A stretch of 64,000 bases of DNA from CAZYFH01 sp965249175. GTDB taxonomy: Bacteria; Acidobacteriota; Vicinamibacteria; Vicinamibacterales; UBA8438. A program made the translations under genes and the position numbers. Below, piece by piece: positions 52,534-60,397 of the stretch (position 1 is its first letter; each line of letters starts with the position of its first letter). The DNA is taken from the NCBI GenBank assembly GCA_965249175.1, contig OZ252227.1:5952001-6016000 (forward strand). The letters are read 5' to 3'. Below the pieces are notes generated by a model. The model worked only from the letters and a program-made list of their open reading frames with translations. It searched no databases and was not told the origin of the DNA.

Positions 52534-53714
52534 ATGCCTACACGCCACCTGATAGCGGGTGCACTGTCCCTCGCTGCGATCATTGCGCTCGGTCTCGGTC
52601 AGTCGGTGGTCGAACGGTCGGCCGTCGTCCAGGCGCAGGGCGGCGTCGAGGCGCCGATGTTCGAGGTCGACCCCCTCTGGCCACAGCCGCTGCCCAATCA
52701 CTGGGTGATTGGCACATCGATCGGCGTCGCCGTCGATGCCAGGGACCACGTCTTCATGGTCCACCGACCCGATTCCGTCTCCGCCGGCGAAGCGCCGGCG
52801 GCCAACGGCAACCGCCGGAGTGCTGTGAGCCGGCCCCGCCGATTCTTGAGTTCGACCCGGAGGGCAACTTCGTCGGGTCGTGGGGAGGTCCGGGCAACGG
52901 ATACGAGTGGTTCGAGTCGAATCACGGGCTGGCCTTCGACCACCGTGGCAACTTGTGGATTGGCGGCAACGGCGGCAACGATGCGCACATCCTCAAGTTC
53001 TCGAGAGACGGCCGCTTTCTCGCGCAGGTGGGCAAGGCCGGCATGAACAATGGGAGCCACGACCAGGAGAACTTCTGGCGCGTGGCGAAGGTCTTCGTCG
53101 ACCCGCTGGAGAATGAGGTCTACGTGGCCGACGGCTATGGCAACAAGCGCGTCGTCGTCATCGATGCCGACAGCGGTGAGTTCAAGCGCTACTGGGGCGC
53201 ATATGGGAACCCTCCCGACGACACCGACCTCGGACCGTACGACCCGAGCGCTGAGCCTGCACAGCAGTTCCGCAATCCGGTCCATTGCGCGGAGCTGGCG
53301 GTCGACCGTCTGCTCTACGTGTGTGACCGCGTGAACGACCGGATCCAGGTGTTCCAGACAGACGGCACCTTTGTCGCAGAGACCTTCATCGAGAAGGAGA
53401 CGCTGGGAGCCGGGTCGGTCTGGGAGATCGCGTTCTCAGGAGACCAGTGGCAGACGTACATGTATGTCGCGGACGGCGTCAACGAGCGGATTCACATCCT
53501 TCGGCGCGACACCCTGGAGTACCTCACGAGCTTTGGCGACGGCGGCCGCCAGCCCGGTCAGTTCTACGGCGTGCACAGCATCGCCACCGACTCGCAAGGG
53601 AACATCTTCACCACCGAAACGTTCGAGGGGAAGCGCATCCAGAAGTTCGTCTACAAGGGGGTGGGCAACGTCCCGAGGGGGCACCAAGGGGTCGTCTGGC
53701 CGGAGCGGCAATGA
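52534..53714 (+). pseudogene. Exported NHL-repeat beta-propeller, frameshifted
   Basis: The ATG at 52534 follows a perfect AAGGAGGA site and opens a signal peptide (ending VQAQG). The first frame runs through FEVDPLWPQPLPNHWVIGTS and GVAVDARDHVFMVHRPDSVS to about 52815. Then the neighbouring frame takes over with CCEPAPPILEFDPEGNFVGS and NHL blades (GLAFDHRGNLWIGGNGGNDA, EVYVADGYGNKRVVVIDADS, LYVCDRVNDRIQVFQTDG, SIATDSQGNIFTTETFEGKR). A one-base change near 52815 explains the break. Its stop overlaps the next gene's start (ATGA). Confidence 0.75.
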
Positions 53715-54982
53715 CTCATGGCGTGGCAAGAGTTGGTGTCCTTGCGCTGTTCGTTGGTATTTGTGGCCCGTCCCCCCTTGCGGCGGATGAGTTCAGCTCG
53801 GACATCGTGATCGAATTGTTCACACTCGACGATTTGCCCGTGACGGAAGGCGAAACCGTGTCCGGGATACTCACAGGCAAGGTCACGATACGAGACTCCC
53901 TGACGCAGCACGCCCAGTTGTACAAGAATTTCAGGGTCATCAGTACCCATGAAGCCGGGCACACGATTGATTCCGACGAGTGGGTGCGCACATTCAGCGT
54001 GGACACGTCCGAGTTCTATGACGGGGAGAATTTGATCAGCGCCCACGTGCATCCGATGAATGTGCCGGGGCAACCGTACCTTGCGGACTTCTCAGTCCAG
54101 GCATTCAAGATCGTGGCGGCGAATGACAATCCAGCTCCGTCCGGAGACGTTCGCTTGCCGTCGTTGACGATTGATCCCTCGATGGTGTTGCTGCTCGACT
54201 CGACTCTGCTGGACAGCAAGAGTGTGTACACCGACTACGACGCGGTGACGGTGTCGGACGACGAGGGGCGAATCGACGTCGATCAGGACGAGCACACATC
54301 AAATAGAGCGCAAGTGATTCCACATCTTGGCGCGTCGGTGCTGGGTCGCTTCAGATGGACAGACAGGACACTGCCTTTCGGGGAATCGCTTGGACGCTTG
54401 ATACGGCGTGCGCATCTCGTCAATTTCCAAAGGTCGATGGACACACCAGCCAGAATCGTCTTTTTCTTCAACGATGCATCCGGCCGTGCGAACTACGGCT
54501 TCTATCGTTTCACGCTTCCCGCTCTCTCAGACGAGGCGAGACGTACATATCCGTTGCCATCCACAGATGCGAAAGTACTGAACGTGTCTCAAGGCGATGA
54601 AGTCGTCATTGCCGATGACGGTGTGTTTACGTTACGAGTCGAGGTAACGAATCCTAGGCTCTTGGGGAAGGAGTTTGCGACATTGTCGACATGGGTCGGT
54701 AATCGCTCCGTGGCGAAGACCGACTTAACACCGCTGGTGCGGACCATGAAAGCGGAAGACACGAGCGTGATTGTCGAAGTGGAGATTCCGGCGGCTGAGA
54801 TCCAGAAGCTGCAAGAATCACGTGACGGAGGTTTGGACGCGACGGCCTTCGTGCTGTGGAATGATTTTGACAAGTTTCGGGATTCGAGTTTGCCTGCGAG
54901 TGAGCACGTTCATGTGAACAGCATTCGAACGGAGTCGTATCCTTGGCCGCAGAGAGTTCCAGCGGCGAGTGGGAGGCGGTGA
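53711..54982 (+). CDS. Lower-GC secreted protein, family unknown
   Basis: 423 residues with a signal peptide ending PLAAD. The GC content is near 52%, well below the neighbours, and it has more TTG, AAT and GTG third-base A/T codons, which suggests recent transfer. Segments such as VTEGETVSGILTGKVTIRDS and ISTHEAGHTIDSDEWVRTF look like a beta-sandwich; HEAGH resembles half of a zinc site, but no third ligand is visible. It begins at an ATGA overlap with the broken NHL gene. No homologue is recognised. Confidence 0.65.
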   Translation: MTHGVARVGVLALFVGICGPSPLAADEFSSDIVIELFTLDDLPVTEGETVSGILTGKVTIRDSLTQHAQLYKNFRVISTHEAGHTIDSDEWVRTFSVDTSEFYDGENLISAHVHPMNVPGQPYLADFSVQAFKIVAANDNPAPSGDVRLPSLTIDPSMVLLLDSTLLDSKSVYTDYDAVTVSDDEGRIDVDQDEHTSNRAQVIPHLGASVLGRFRWTDRTLPFGESLGRLIRRAHLVNFQRSMDTPARIVFFFNDASGRANYGFYRFTLPALSDEARRTYPLPSTDAKVLNVSQGDEVVIADDGVFTLRVEVTNPRLLGKEFATLSTWVGNRSVAKTDLTPLVRTMKAEDTSVIVEVEIPAAEIQKLQESRDGGLDATAFVLWNDFDKFRDSSLPASEHVHVNSIRTESYPWPQRVPAASGRR

Positions 54983-55077
54983 CGTGCGCCCGCTGAACGA
55001 CGATGTGTGTTCGAGTGTCGCGGGGCAGCTACGCTCCACGGATTCTCAGTTGATAGAGCCCCGTAAGTCGTTGATAA

Positions 55078-55135
55078 TGGCGGAGGGACTGGGATTCGAA
55101 CCCAGGAACGGGTTTCCCCGTTAACGGTTTTCAAG
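55078..55135 (-). repeat. tRNA-Ser(UGA) 3'-half direct repeat III (att-like)
   Basis: 58 bases, the same in the CCA, T arm and anticodon loop, with a third variable arm (minus strand AACGGGGAAACCCGTT) that pairs AACGGG with CCCGTT. As with repeat II, the paired changes indicate an origin in a functional tRNA-Ser gene elsewhere. The islet end sequence follows directly. Confidence 0.9.
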
Positions 55136-55273
55136 TGCGCCGCGTGTGGTCCTTAAGATCGGCGTTTTCCTTAATAGTTCCCTGCTGTCAACAACTTGGC
55201 ACCACTCCGGAAAATACGAGGAGTGCGTACAGATACGAGGAGTGAGGTCCTGATGGGGACACTTTGGGGACAG
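55136..55273. repeat. Conserved islet end sequence after repeat III
   Basis: About 138 bases matching 50686-50820, ending GGGACACTTTGGGGACAG right at the HigA stop. The shared end shows that islets II and III entered through related att sites. The only differences are scattered substitutions and a 3-base insertion near 55220. No gene is called within 54983-55273. Confidence 0.7.
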
Positions 55274-55576
55274 TCAACTCGCTCGCGGAAGCGGGCGCGG
55301 CAGATCCAGTCCCCGAGTAGCGACCCGATGAAGATCCACAGCTTTCTGCGCATTGAGCCAGAAATCCGCGGTTGTTCGAAACGCCGCTCCCAGCTTCATC
55401 GCCATCTCAGCAGTTACGGAAGTCCGCTCGTTCACGATTCGGTTGATGACCTTGACGTCGCACCCGAGGTGATCAGCCAGCTGCTTTTGCGTCATCCCGA
55501 GGGGGATAAGGAACTCCTCCCGTAGGATTTCCCCCGGACTCGTCGGTTCGCGGCGGCGGCGCCTCGGGTTCGTCAT
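55274..55576 (-). CDS. higA: HigA-type XRE antitoxin
   Basis: 100 residues from the ATG at 55576. TSPGEILREEFLIPLGMTQK, LADHLGCDVKVINRIVNERT and AAFRTTADFWLNAQKAVDLH follow the HigA-1/VapI family, a single XRE helix-turn-helix protein that binds its toxin and operator. It is the second gene of the pair, 8 bp after the HigB stop, as is usual for higBA. The stop lies at the edge of the conserved islet end. Confidence 0.85.
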   Translation of the reverse strand: MTNPRRRRREPTSPGEILREEFLIPLGMTQKQLADHLGCDVKVINRIVNERTSVTAEMAMKLGAAFRTTADFWLNAQKAVDLHRVATRGLDLPRPLPRAS

Positions 55577-55584
55577 AGTGTCCC

Positions 55585-55875
55585 CTAGTGATAATCCCGG
55601 ATGTCCACGTCGGTAGGTCCGCCGTCTGTCCAACGGAAGACGACCCGCCATTGATCATTGATGCGAATGCTGTGCATCCCCTTGAGGTCACCCTTGAGAG
55701 CCTCGAGGCGGTTTCCAGGAGGCGACCTCAAGTCAGTCAGCGCGCCGGCGTAGTGCAGCATGTCGAGTTTCCGGGCGGCGGCCTTCGCTGCCCGTGCCCA
55801 ACCGGTGCGCCTCGGGATGGTGCCGAAGACGAAGAAACGCTCGACCGCTTGACTAGCGAAGCCCCGGATCGCCAC
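55585..55875 (-). CDS. higB: HigB-type RelE-fold toxin
   Basis: 96 residues. The RelE-like HigB-1 pattern is complete: an N-terminal MAIRGFASQAVERFFVFG, then RKLDMLHYAGALTDLRSPPG, NRLEALKGDLKGMHSIRIND and QWRVVFRWTDGG. The cleavage-type core (NDQWRVVFRW) is kept, so mRNA interferase activity is likely. A 21-base palindrome lies just upstream. Confidence 0.85.
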   Translation of the reverse strand: MAIRGFASQAVERFFVFGTIPRRTGWARAAKAAARKLDMLHYAGALTDLRSPPGNRLEALKGDLKGMHSIRINDQWRVVFRWTDGGPTDVDIRDYH

Positions 55876-55884
55876 CGGGAAGTA

Positions 55885-55905
55885 GTATACCTGTTACAGG
55901 TATAC
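55885..55905. promoter_or_regulatory. Perfect palindrome GTATACCTG-TTA-CAGGTATAC, probable HigBA operator
   Basis: 9-base arms with a 3-base centre, 10 bp upstream of the higB start. A TATACC -10-like element lies inside it. HigA and HigBA complexes repress their own promoter, so this is a strong operator candidate. Confidence 0.7.
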
Positions 55906-55955
55906 CCTATCAAGGCATCAGCCTTTGGAGACGGAGACGAAATGGCGGAGGGAGG

Positions 55956-57290
55956 CTACTTCACGCGAATCACGCCGACAGCCTCTTGGATGTCGATGGT
56001 CGTGCCGAAATCCCGCGACAGCCTCTGCATCCGCTGGAGAATCGCCTGGGCCTTCTCGGGCGGCGCGAGGCGGGGAATACCGAGCCTGGAATCAGGGCCA
56101 TCGGCGCCTAGTTCCGTCGGATAGAGCCGCACTTCTGCCAGCTCACCATCCTGGAAGTGGCTGATGGCCACTAGGCTCTCCAGCGACTGAGTGGACCCCC
56201 CGAAGTTCCTCGCGAAATTCTGGCGCGGCGATTGCTGGTCCGCGTCGGTTTGTCCGAACTGCTCGCCGAGCGTCCACTGCGCCTCGCGGAAGAACTCACC
56301 AAGACCGTAGAAAATCGGCTTGCCCTTGTAGATCTCGATTCCGCGCAAGAGCTGCACACCGTGCCCGACAAACGCATCGGCGCCAGTGTCGATCGACTGG
56401 TGCGCCAGGTCGACGTAGAAGTCCGGCGGTCTGGTACTGAGATGCATCTGCTCCAGCACCGACCGGCCCTGGTGGATGTGCGCCGTCGCGACGACGAAAT
56501 CGGCGTACCGCTTGGCGTTGCGGATACTGCGCAGCGTCCGGGTCAGATCGTTCTGATTCAGGGCGTAGTCGATCGTTCCAGGTGTCTCGCCAGGTCGCGC
56601 GGCCCGGTAGGTCGGGTCGTCCCTGCCCGAGCTTGAGGCCGGAAAGCGGACTCTGTCGCCCGGTTCGTAGTCTGGTGCCGGTCGTGGGTTGTCGTAGTTC
56701 GAGCTGAACTCGAGAAACCGGTCACGCGCCTGCTTCAGCAAGGCCAACTGCTCGTCCGAGACCACGATGGTCTCGGTGTAGTGGAGCATGTTGAGCCCAG
56801 GGCGCCCGCCCAGATTACCGAACTGCGGAGTCGCGGCCAGCCGACGAAGTTCGGGCCACAGCGGCGCATGCATGCCGACCATTGCCACCCGACCTCTCGG
56901 CAATTCCAGAAACGCCGGTGCCGCCGCTTCGTCGAGGTTCCTACCGCTTCCGGCATGGACGATGCCGGCCTCGTCCAAGAGGGCATTCGTGGAGAACATC
57001 CCCTCGGCTTCTGCATCGAGCAGATGATTCTGAGCTCGATTGACCATGTCGAACCCAATGGCTTTCAGGTCGGCCGCGACTTCATGCGTGCCCACGAACC
57101 CGTTCAGAGGCCCGTCGAAGTCACGAAGGTTGGCCAGTTCTCCCTCCATATTCCCGACGGCCAGGTTGGCCTCACGAACGAGTTGCAGCGCCGCCTGGAC
57201 GCCGGAATGAGCCAGCTGGGAAGCCGGACGTCTCATCATCAGGTCACCGACGCTCGCGAGGGTGAACTCCCCAGGGATCGTCATGGCCAT
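55956..57290 (-). CDS. CapA-family (PgsA-like) metallophosphatase-fold protein
   Basis: 444 residues from the ATG at 57290, but the real start is probably at 57415 (see the next entry). CapA/PgsA features are ASVGDLMMRRPASQLAHSGV, AVGNMEGELANLRDFDGPLN, FDMVNRAQNHLLDAEAEGMF, VATAHIHQGRSV and GADAFVGHGVQLLRGIEIYK then GKPIFYGLGEFF. This fold is linked to capsule or poly-gamma-glutamate export and other envelope roles, but there are no capsule genes around it. It is the main cargo of islet III. Confidence 0.8.
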   Translation of the reverse strand: MAMTIPGEFTLASVGDLMMRRPASQLAHSGVQAALQLVREANLAVGNMEGELANLRDFDGPLNGFVGTHEVAADLKAIGFDMVNRAQNHLLDAEAEGMFSTNALLDEAGIVHAGSGRNLDEAAAPAFLELPRGRVAMVGMHAPLWPELRRLAATPQFGNLGGRPGLNMLHYTETIVVSDEQLALLKQARDRFLEFSSNYDNPRPAPDYEPGDRVRFPASSSGRDDPTYRAARPGETPGTIDYALNQNDLTRTLRSIRNAKRYADFVVATAHIHQGRSVLEQMHLSTRPPDFYVDLAHQSIDTGADAFVGHGVQLLRGIEIYKGKPIFYGLGEFFREAQWTLGEQFGQTDADQQSPRQNFARNFGGSTQSLESLVAISHFQDGELAEVRLYPTELGADGPDSRLGIPRLAPPEKAQAILQRMQRLSRDFGTTIDIQEAVGVIRVK

Positions 57291-57301
57291 GTCGCGCGGA
57301 T

Positions 57302-57415
57302 TCAGCGGGGCTGGGTCTGGGTCGCGCCCGGCGCGATCCAGAGCAAGACACCCGCCATCAAGAGGAGGGTCAGCATGGTCTGGAAGCGGCGACTGGTGCG
57401 CAGGATGTGACTCAT
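57302..57415 (-). pseudogene. Detached signal peptide of the CapA-like gene
   Basis: A 37-codon frame from an ATG at 57415 with GGAGG six bases upstream encodes MSHILRTSRRFQTMLTLLLM then AGVLLWIAPGATQTQPR, a clear signal peptide, and stops at 57302. Adding one base near 57304 joins it to NPRDMAMTIPGEF of the CapA-like frame. The simplest reading is one frameshifted gene, 55956-57415. Confidence 0.65.
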
Positions 57416-57443
57416 CGGTTCCTCCAGCCCGCTCTCGCGGAAG

Positions 57444-58853
57444 GAGTCAAGCCCATTCTTAGTTGAAACTCTCCACGGCTCCCGATGGCTTACGCGGCCT
57501 GCTTCGTCGACGTCGTCGTGTCGATCTTCAGTTCTCGCTTCAATGCGGCCCGAAGCGTGGGAAGGTGGCGGTAGCCCCTCACCCTTCGTAAGCGCGGTTC
57601 GATGTCCAGGAGGGCGGTCGCCAGCCAGCGGTGGCGTTGGCTCGAGCTCTGCCAGTGATCTACCTTCGCGCAGCGTTCCTCGACCAGCGCATTGACCGAC
57701 TCCAGACAGTTCGTCGTCTTCAGCGACCGGCCCAGCACTCCGTACACGCCCAATCGATGTAACGTCAGGGTTTCGTCCAGGCCTTCCGCCAAGCTGTCAG
57801 CCGCCGACTGGTTCCGCTCGTCCAACTCGCCGTGGAGCGTCTCGAGCGCACCGAGGGCCTCGTCGTAGTCCGGCCGGTTGTACGCTCGCTGGAGACGCTG
57901 ACGCCACACCGCCTGCTCGTGCTTGGCCAGGTAGCTCACCACGTTCTCGCGCTTGTGCCACTGGCACCGTTGGACCAGGGCCCGGCCCCGGAAGGCCTTC
58001 CGGACGGCCGTGCGGAGCCCCTTGCCGCCATCGAGGATGACCAGCACACCCTGGGAGAGGTCGAGGCCCCGCTCGACCAACGACCGCAGGAACGGTGTGA
58101 GCACCGTCGCGTTCTCCGTGTCCGTTTCGACGAAGCCCAGGAAGCGTTTCTCCCCAGACAGCGTGATGCCTAGCGCGATGACCATCGTCGCGTCAGCGAA
58201 CGTCTTGCCGTCCAGGAACACGGCCACCACGTCCTCATCGGATAGGTCCCGCTCCTGGAACGCCCGTAGCTGCGCCGCGCTGGCCTGGATGAACCCCCGG
58301 GACACCGTCGAACTCGACAGCCCGATCGCCCCGGGAATCGCCGCCGCGGCCGCCGCGTAGTTGCGGCACGAGATCCCGTAGAGCACCCGTCGCAGCAGCG
58401 CGTCGTCCACCTCGCGGTCGTCATGCAACGCCGCATACGACCGCAGCGGAATCTCGCTCCCTGCGAGGCGACGAATCCGGGGCACGCGAATCGGCACGCG
58501 CTGCCCCGCGAGACCCACCGTCCCAGGGTTACTGCCGTGACGGCGTCCACCGACCGACGCGTCCTTCCGGACGTAGCGCTCGCTCGCCAGCGCCGTCACC
58601 TCCTGGTCGAGCAACTCCTGCACATGCATCAGGCCCAGGGGAACCAGCGAGCGGATCAGCTCCACCTTCGCGTCCAGCTCCAGATCCGCGTAGGCCTCGC
58701 GGTGAATGATGTTGACCGAGCCCAGCTTGCGAACTTTCTTGCGCTTCCTGACAGCACGTAGGCCACTCATCGTGGCTCCTCTCTCTCGTGGGGTGATGTC
58801 CGTCTTTTGCAACGTCATCACACCACAGGGTCTGGAGCCGTTTCAATTTTCAA
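57444..58853 (-). mobile_element. IS256-family insertion sequence, copy 2
   Basis: Nearly identical to copy 1 over about 1.41 kb, from GAGTCAAGCCCATTCTTAG at 57444 to TTTTCAA at 58853. Inner repeats are the same. On the right the copy 1 sequence CTAAGATT is missing; instead it is followed by AGTCGCTATCC. The TTCAAG at the right end also resembles the end of the tRNA repeat (TTTTCAAG), probably by chance. No target duplication is seen. It lies in islet III next to the CapA gene. Confidence 0.85.
57490..58770 (-). CDS. IS256-family transposase (copy 2)
   Basis: 426 residues from the ATG at 58770. The DDE motifs are the same as in copy 1 and intact. It differs by G for V3, Ala for Glu in SYAALHDD, and Thr for Lys near the C-terminus. 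With copy 1 this supports a recent transposition within the genome, one copy being inside the tRNA-linked islets and one outside. Confidence 0.93.
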   Translation of the reverse strand: MSGLRAVRKRKKVRKLGSVNIIHREAYADLELDAKVELIRSLVPLGLMHVQELLDQEVTALASERYVRKDASVGGRRHGSNPGTVGLAGQRVPIRVPRIRRLAGSEIPLRSYAALHDDREVDDALLRRVLYGISCRNYAAAAAAIPGAIGLSSSTVSRGFIQASAAQLRAFQERDLSDEDVVAVFLDGKTFADATMVIALGITLSGEKRFLGFVETDTENATVLTPFLRSLVERGLDLSQGVLVILDGGKGLRTAVRKAFRGRALVQRCQWHKRENVVSYLAKHEQAVWRQRLQRAYNRPDYDEALGALETLHGELDERNQSAADSLAEGLDETLTLHRLGVYGVLGRSLKTTNCLESVNALVEERCAKVDHWQSSSQRHRWLATALLDIEPRLRRVRGYRHLPTLRAALKRELKIDTTTSTKQAA

Positions 58854-58857
58854 GTCG

Positions 58858-58964
58858 CTATCCCCTACGCGGCTCCAACCCGGTACGTTGTCTCGGTGGA
58901 GACCCTGGACGCCGCCAGACCCGTCATCGCGTCGCTTCTGTTGACGGGTGACGCCTACGAGTAG
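58858..58964 (+). pseudogene. C-terminal gene fragment cut by IS256 copy 2
   Basis: Right after the IS, a forward frame reads IPYAAPTRYVVSVETLDAAR then PVIASLLLTGDAYE and stops at 58964. The composition is that of a real protein end, but there is no start because the upstream part is replaced by the IS. No family is recognised. Confidence 0.35.
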
Positions 58965-58991
58965 CCGAAGGTCGTAGCAAGGCAACCCGCA

Positions 58992-59009
58992 GGGACAATT
59001 TCGGGGACA
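58992..59009. repeat. GGGACA direct repeats next to tRNA-Ser
   Basis: GGGACAATTTCGGGGACA lies about 60 bp from the CCA end of the intact tRNA. It resembles GGGACAGTTTGGGGACA at 50803-50819 and GGGGACACTTTGGGGACA near 55255-55272. The same pair is therefore at the left end of islets II and III and at the right end of islet III, as expected for att arm sites. Function is inferred. Confidence 0.35.
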
Positions 59010-59068
59010 AATCGCCGATTGCGCCTTTTCTAGGGCATCCTCCCGATCGCTCTAACTCGTTGAAAAGA

Positions 59069-59158
59069 TGGCGGAGGGACTGGGATTCGAACCCAGGAGC
59101 GAGTTTCCCCGCTAACGGTTTTCAAGACCGCCGCCTTCAACCGCTCGGCCATCCCTCC
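59069..59158 (-). tRNA. tRNA-Ser(UGA), intact, with encoded CCA
   Basis: 90 nt on the minus strand. The acceptor GGAGGGA pairs with TCCCTCC, followed by G-CCA. The anticodon loop CTTGAAAA carries TGA, so it reads UCA and other UCN codons. The long variable arm (AGCGGGGAAACTCGCT) and GTTCGAAT in the T loop are typical of serine tRNA. Its 58-base 3' half is repeated three times to the left, which marks it as an integration site. serS lies 1.2 kb downstream in coordinates. Confidence 0.95.
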
Positions 59159-59172
59159 TTTCGTGCCGACAC

Positions 59173-60381
59173 TCAGGGCGACGCGTTCTCGTACCACTTC
59201 AAATTCGCGGTTCCGCCCCCGATGCAGACGAGGTCAAGGCGCGTGTCGGCATTGAGGTCCTCGACCGTACAACCCGACGTCGCCATATCGCCATCGTCGA
59301 GCAACTGGCGTGCCCAACTCGTTCCGTCGGGCTCGGTCGCCGCATAAAGATACAGACTGCGCGCGCCGCCTCGGTCACCAGTCACGATTTCGTCACGGCC
59401 GTCGCCATTGAAGTCCGCGGTGACGATCGTGTGTCCCCCGTCGATGGTGTCGATCACCTGGCGCGTCCACGAGTCGCCGTCCTCTCGGTACACGACGACC
59501 TGGTCGCCATGCCACGGTTCGATCGTCGTGACGAAAACCCCACGCCCCAGACGTCCGACCTCGACCTCACTCGAACCACTCTCGGGCCATGCGGCGGGAT
59601 CGCCGTTGGTGATGAGACTTCGGTGCCACTGCCCGTCGATGAACCGATGGATATGCACGCCGGCAAAACTGGCGCTGAAGATGGCGTCGCGATCGGCGTC
59701 CTGCCACGGTTTTACCAGCAGTCCGTGCACCACCCCCTGCTCGGACTCTGTCACGACTTGCCGAGACCAGTCCTCGGGTCGATACCAGAAGATGGGCACG
59801 GCGTCTCGATACTCTGGCGCCGACGCCGACGCACCGACCAATGGTGCGGTCACCAACACCCTGTGACCCGTGCCGTCGATATCGGCCCACCGCACCCGGT
59901 GCACGGTCGGTGTGCGGTCAATCTCACGTACGCGCCAGGGGCGTGTCGGGTCGCCTCGATGGGTCAGCAGGGAGAGGACGCCGAGACTGGTGTCGTGCGA
60001 CGTCCCGAATTCATGGGCGACGACCAGTTCGGGGATCCCATCATCATCGAGATCCTCGGCGGCAAGGTTGATGGCTCGGTTCAGACCGGTGGTGAGGACG
60101 TGTTTCTGCCAGCCAGGGTTCTCGAACCAGGCCAATTCGTCGAGGCTGACCGAGAGTCCGATGACGTCCGGCCGCGCGTCGCGGTTCAGATCGACCACCA
60201 CCGGCTGATAACCACCCGTCAACCCCGTGGCAATCGTGTGCGCCACGAATCGATACCCGCCGAGGCCCGCGTCCTGCGATGAGCCGACGGACACCGCCGG
60301 CCTTGATCCAGACGCGAAGAGCGACACCAGTACGACCGCACTGGCGACCGCCGTGGTAGCGACACGACCGCGTGCAGTCAT
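59173..60381 (-). CDS. Exported FG-GAP / VCBS-repeat protein
   Basis: 402 residues with a signal peptide ending ASGSRPAVS. The seven or so FG-GAP units show the acidic Ca2+-loop core: VVDLNRDARPDVIG, AAEDLDDDGIPELVVA, RWADIDGTGHRVLV, VTADFNGDGRDEIVTGD and TVEDLNADTRLDLVC. These form an integrin-like seven-bladed propeller on the cell surface or in the periplasm. It lies 17 bp upstream of serS on the map but is a separate unit downstream of it on the strand. Confidence 0.85.
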   Translation of the reverse strand: MTARGRVATTAVASAVVLVSLFASGSRPAVSVGSSQDAGLGGYRFVAHTIATGLTGGYQPVVVDLNRDARPDVIGLSVSLDELAWFENPGWQKHVLTTGLNRAINLAAEDLDDDGIPELVVAHEFGTSHDTSLGVLSLLTHRGDPTRPWRVREIDRTPTVHRVRWADIDGTGHRVLVTAPLVGASASAPEYRDAVPIFWYRPEDWSRQVVTESEQGVVHGLLVKPWQDADRDAIFSASFAGVHIHRFIDGQWHRSLITNGDPAAWPESGSSEVEVGRLGRGVFVTTIEPWHGDQVVVYREDGDSWTRQVIDTIDGGHTIVTADFNGDGRDEIVTGDRGGARSLYLYAATEPDGTSWARQLLDDGDMATSGCTVEDLNADTRLDLVCIGGGTANLKWYENASP

Positions 60382-60397
60382 CCGTGTTCCTCCCCGC

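Noticed and set aside
53930..53965. HEAGH in the lower-GC secreted protein as a zinc protease site
   Set aside because: HExGH lacks the HExxH spacing and no third ligand or nearby protease pattern is visible.
58846..58854. TTTTCAAG at the right end of IS256 copy 2 as an att core
   Set aside because: Eight bases shared with the tRNA repeat end but no further match; explained by the IS terminal repeat.
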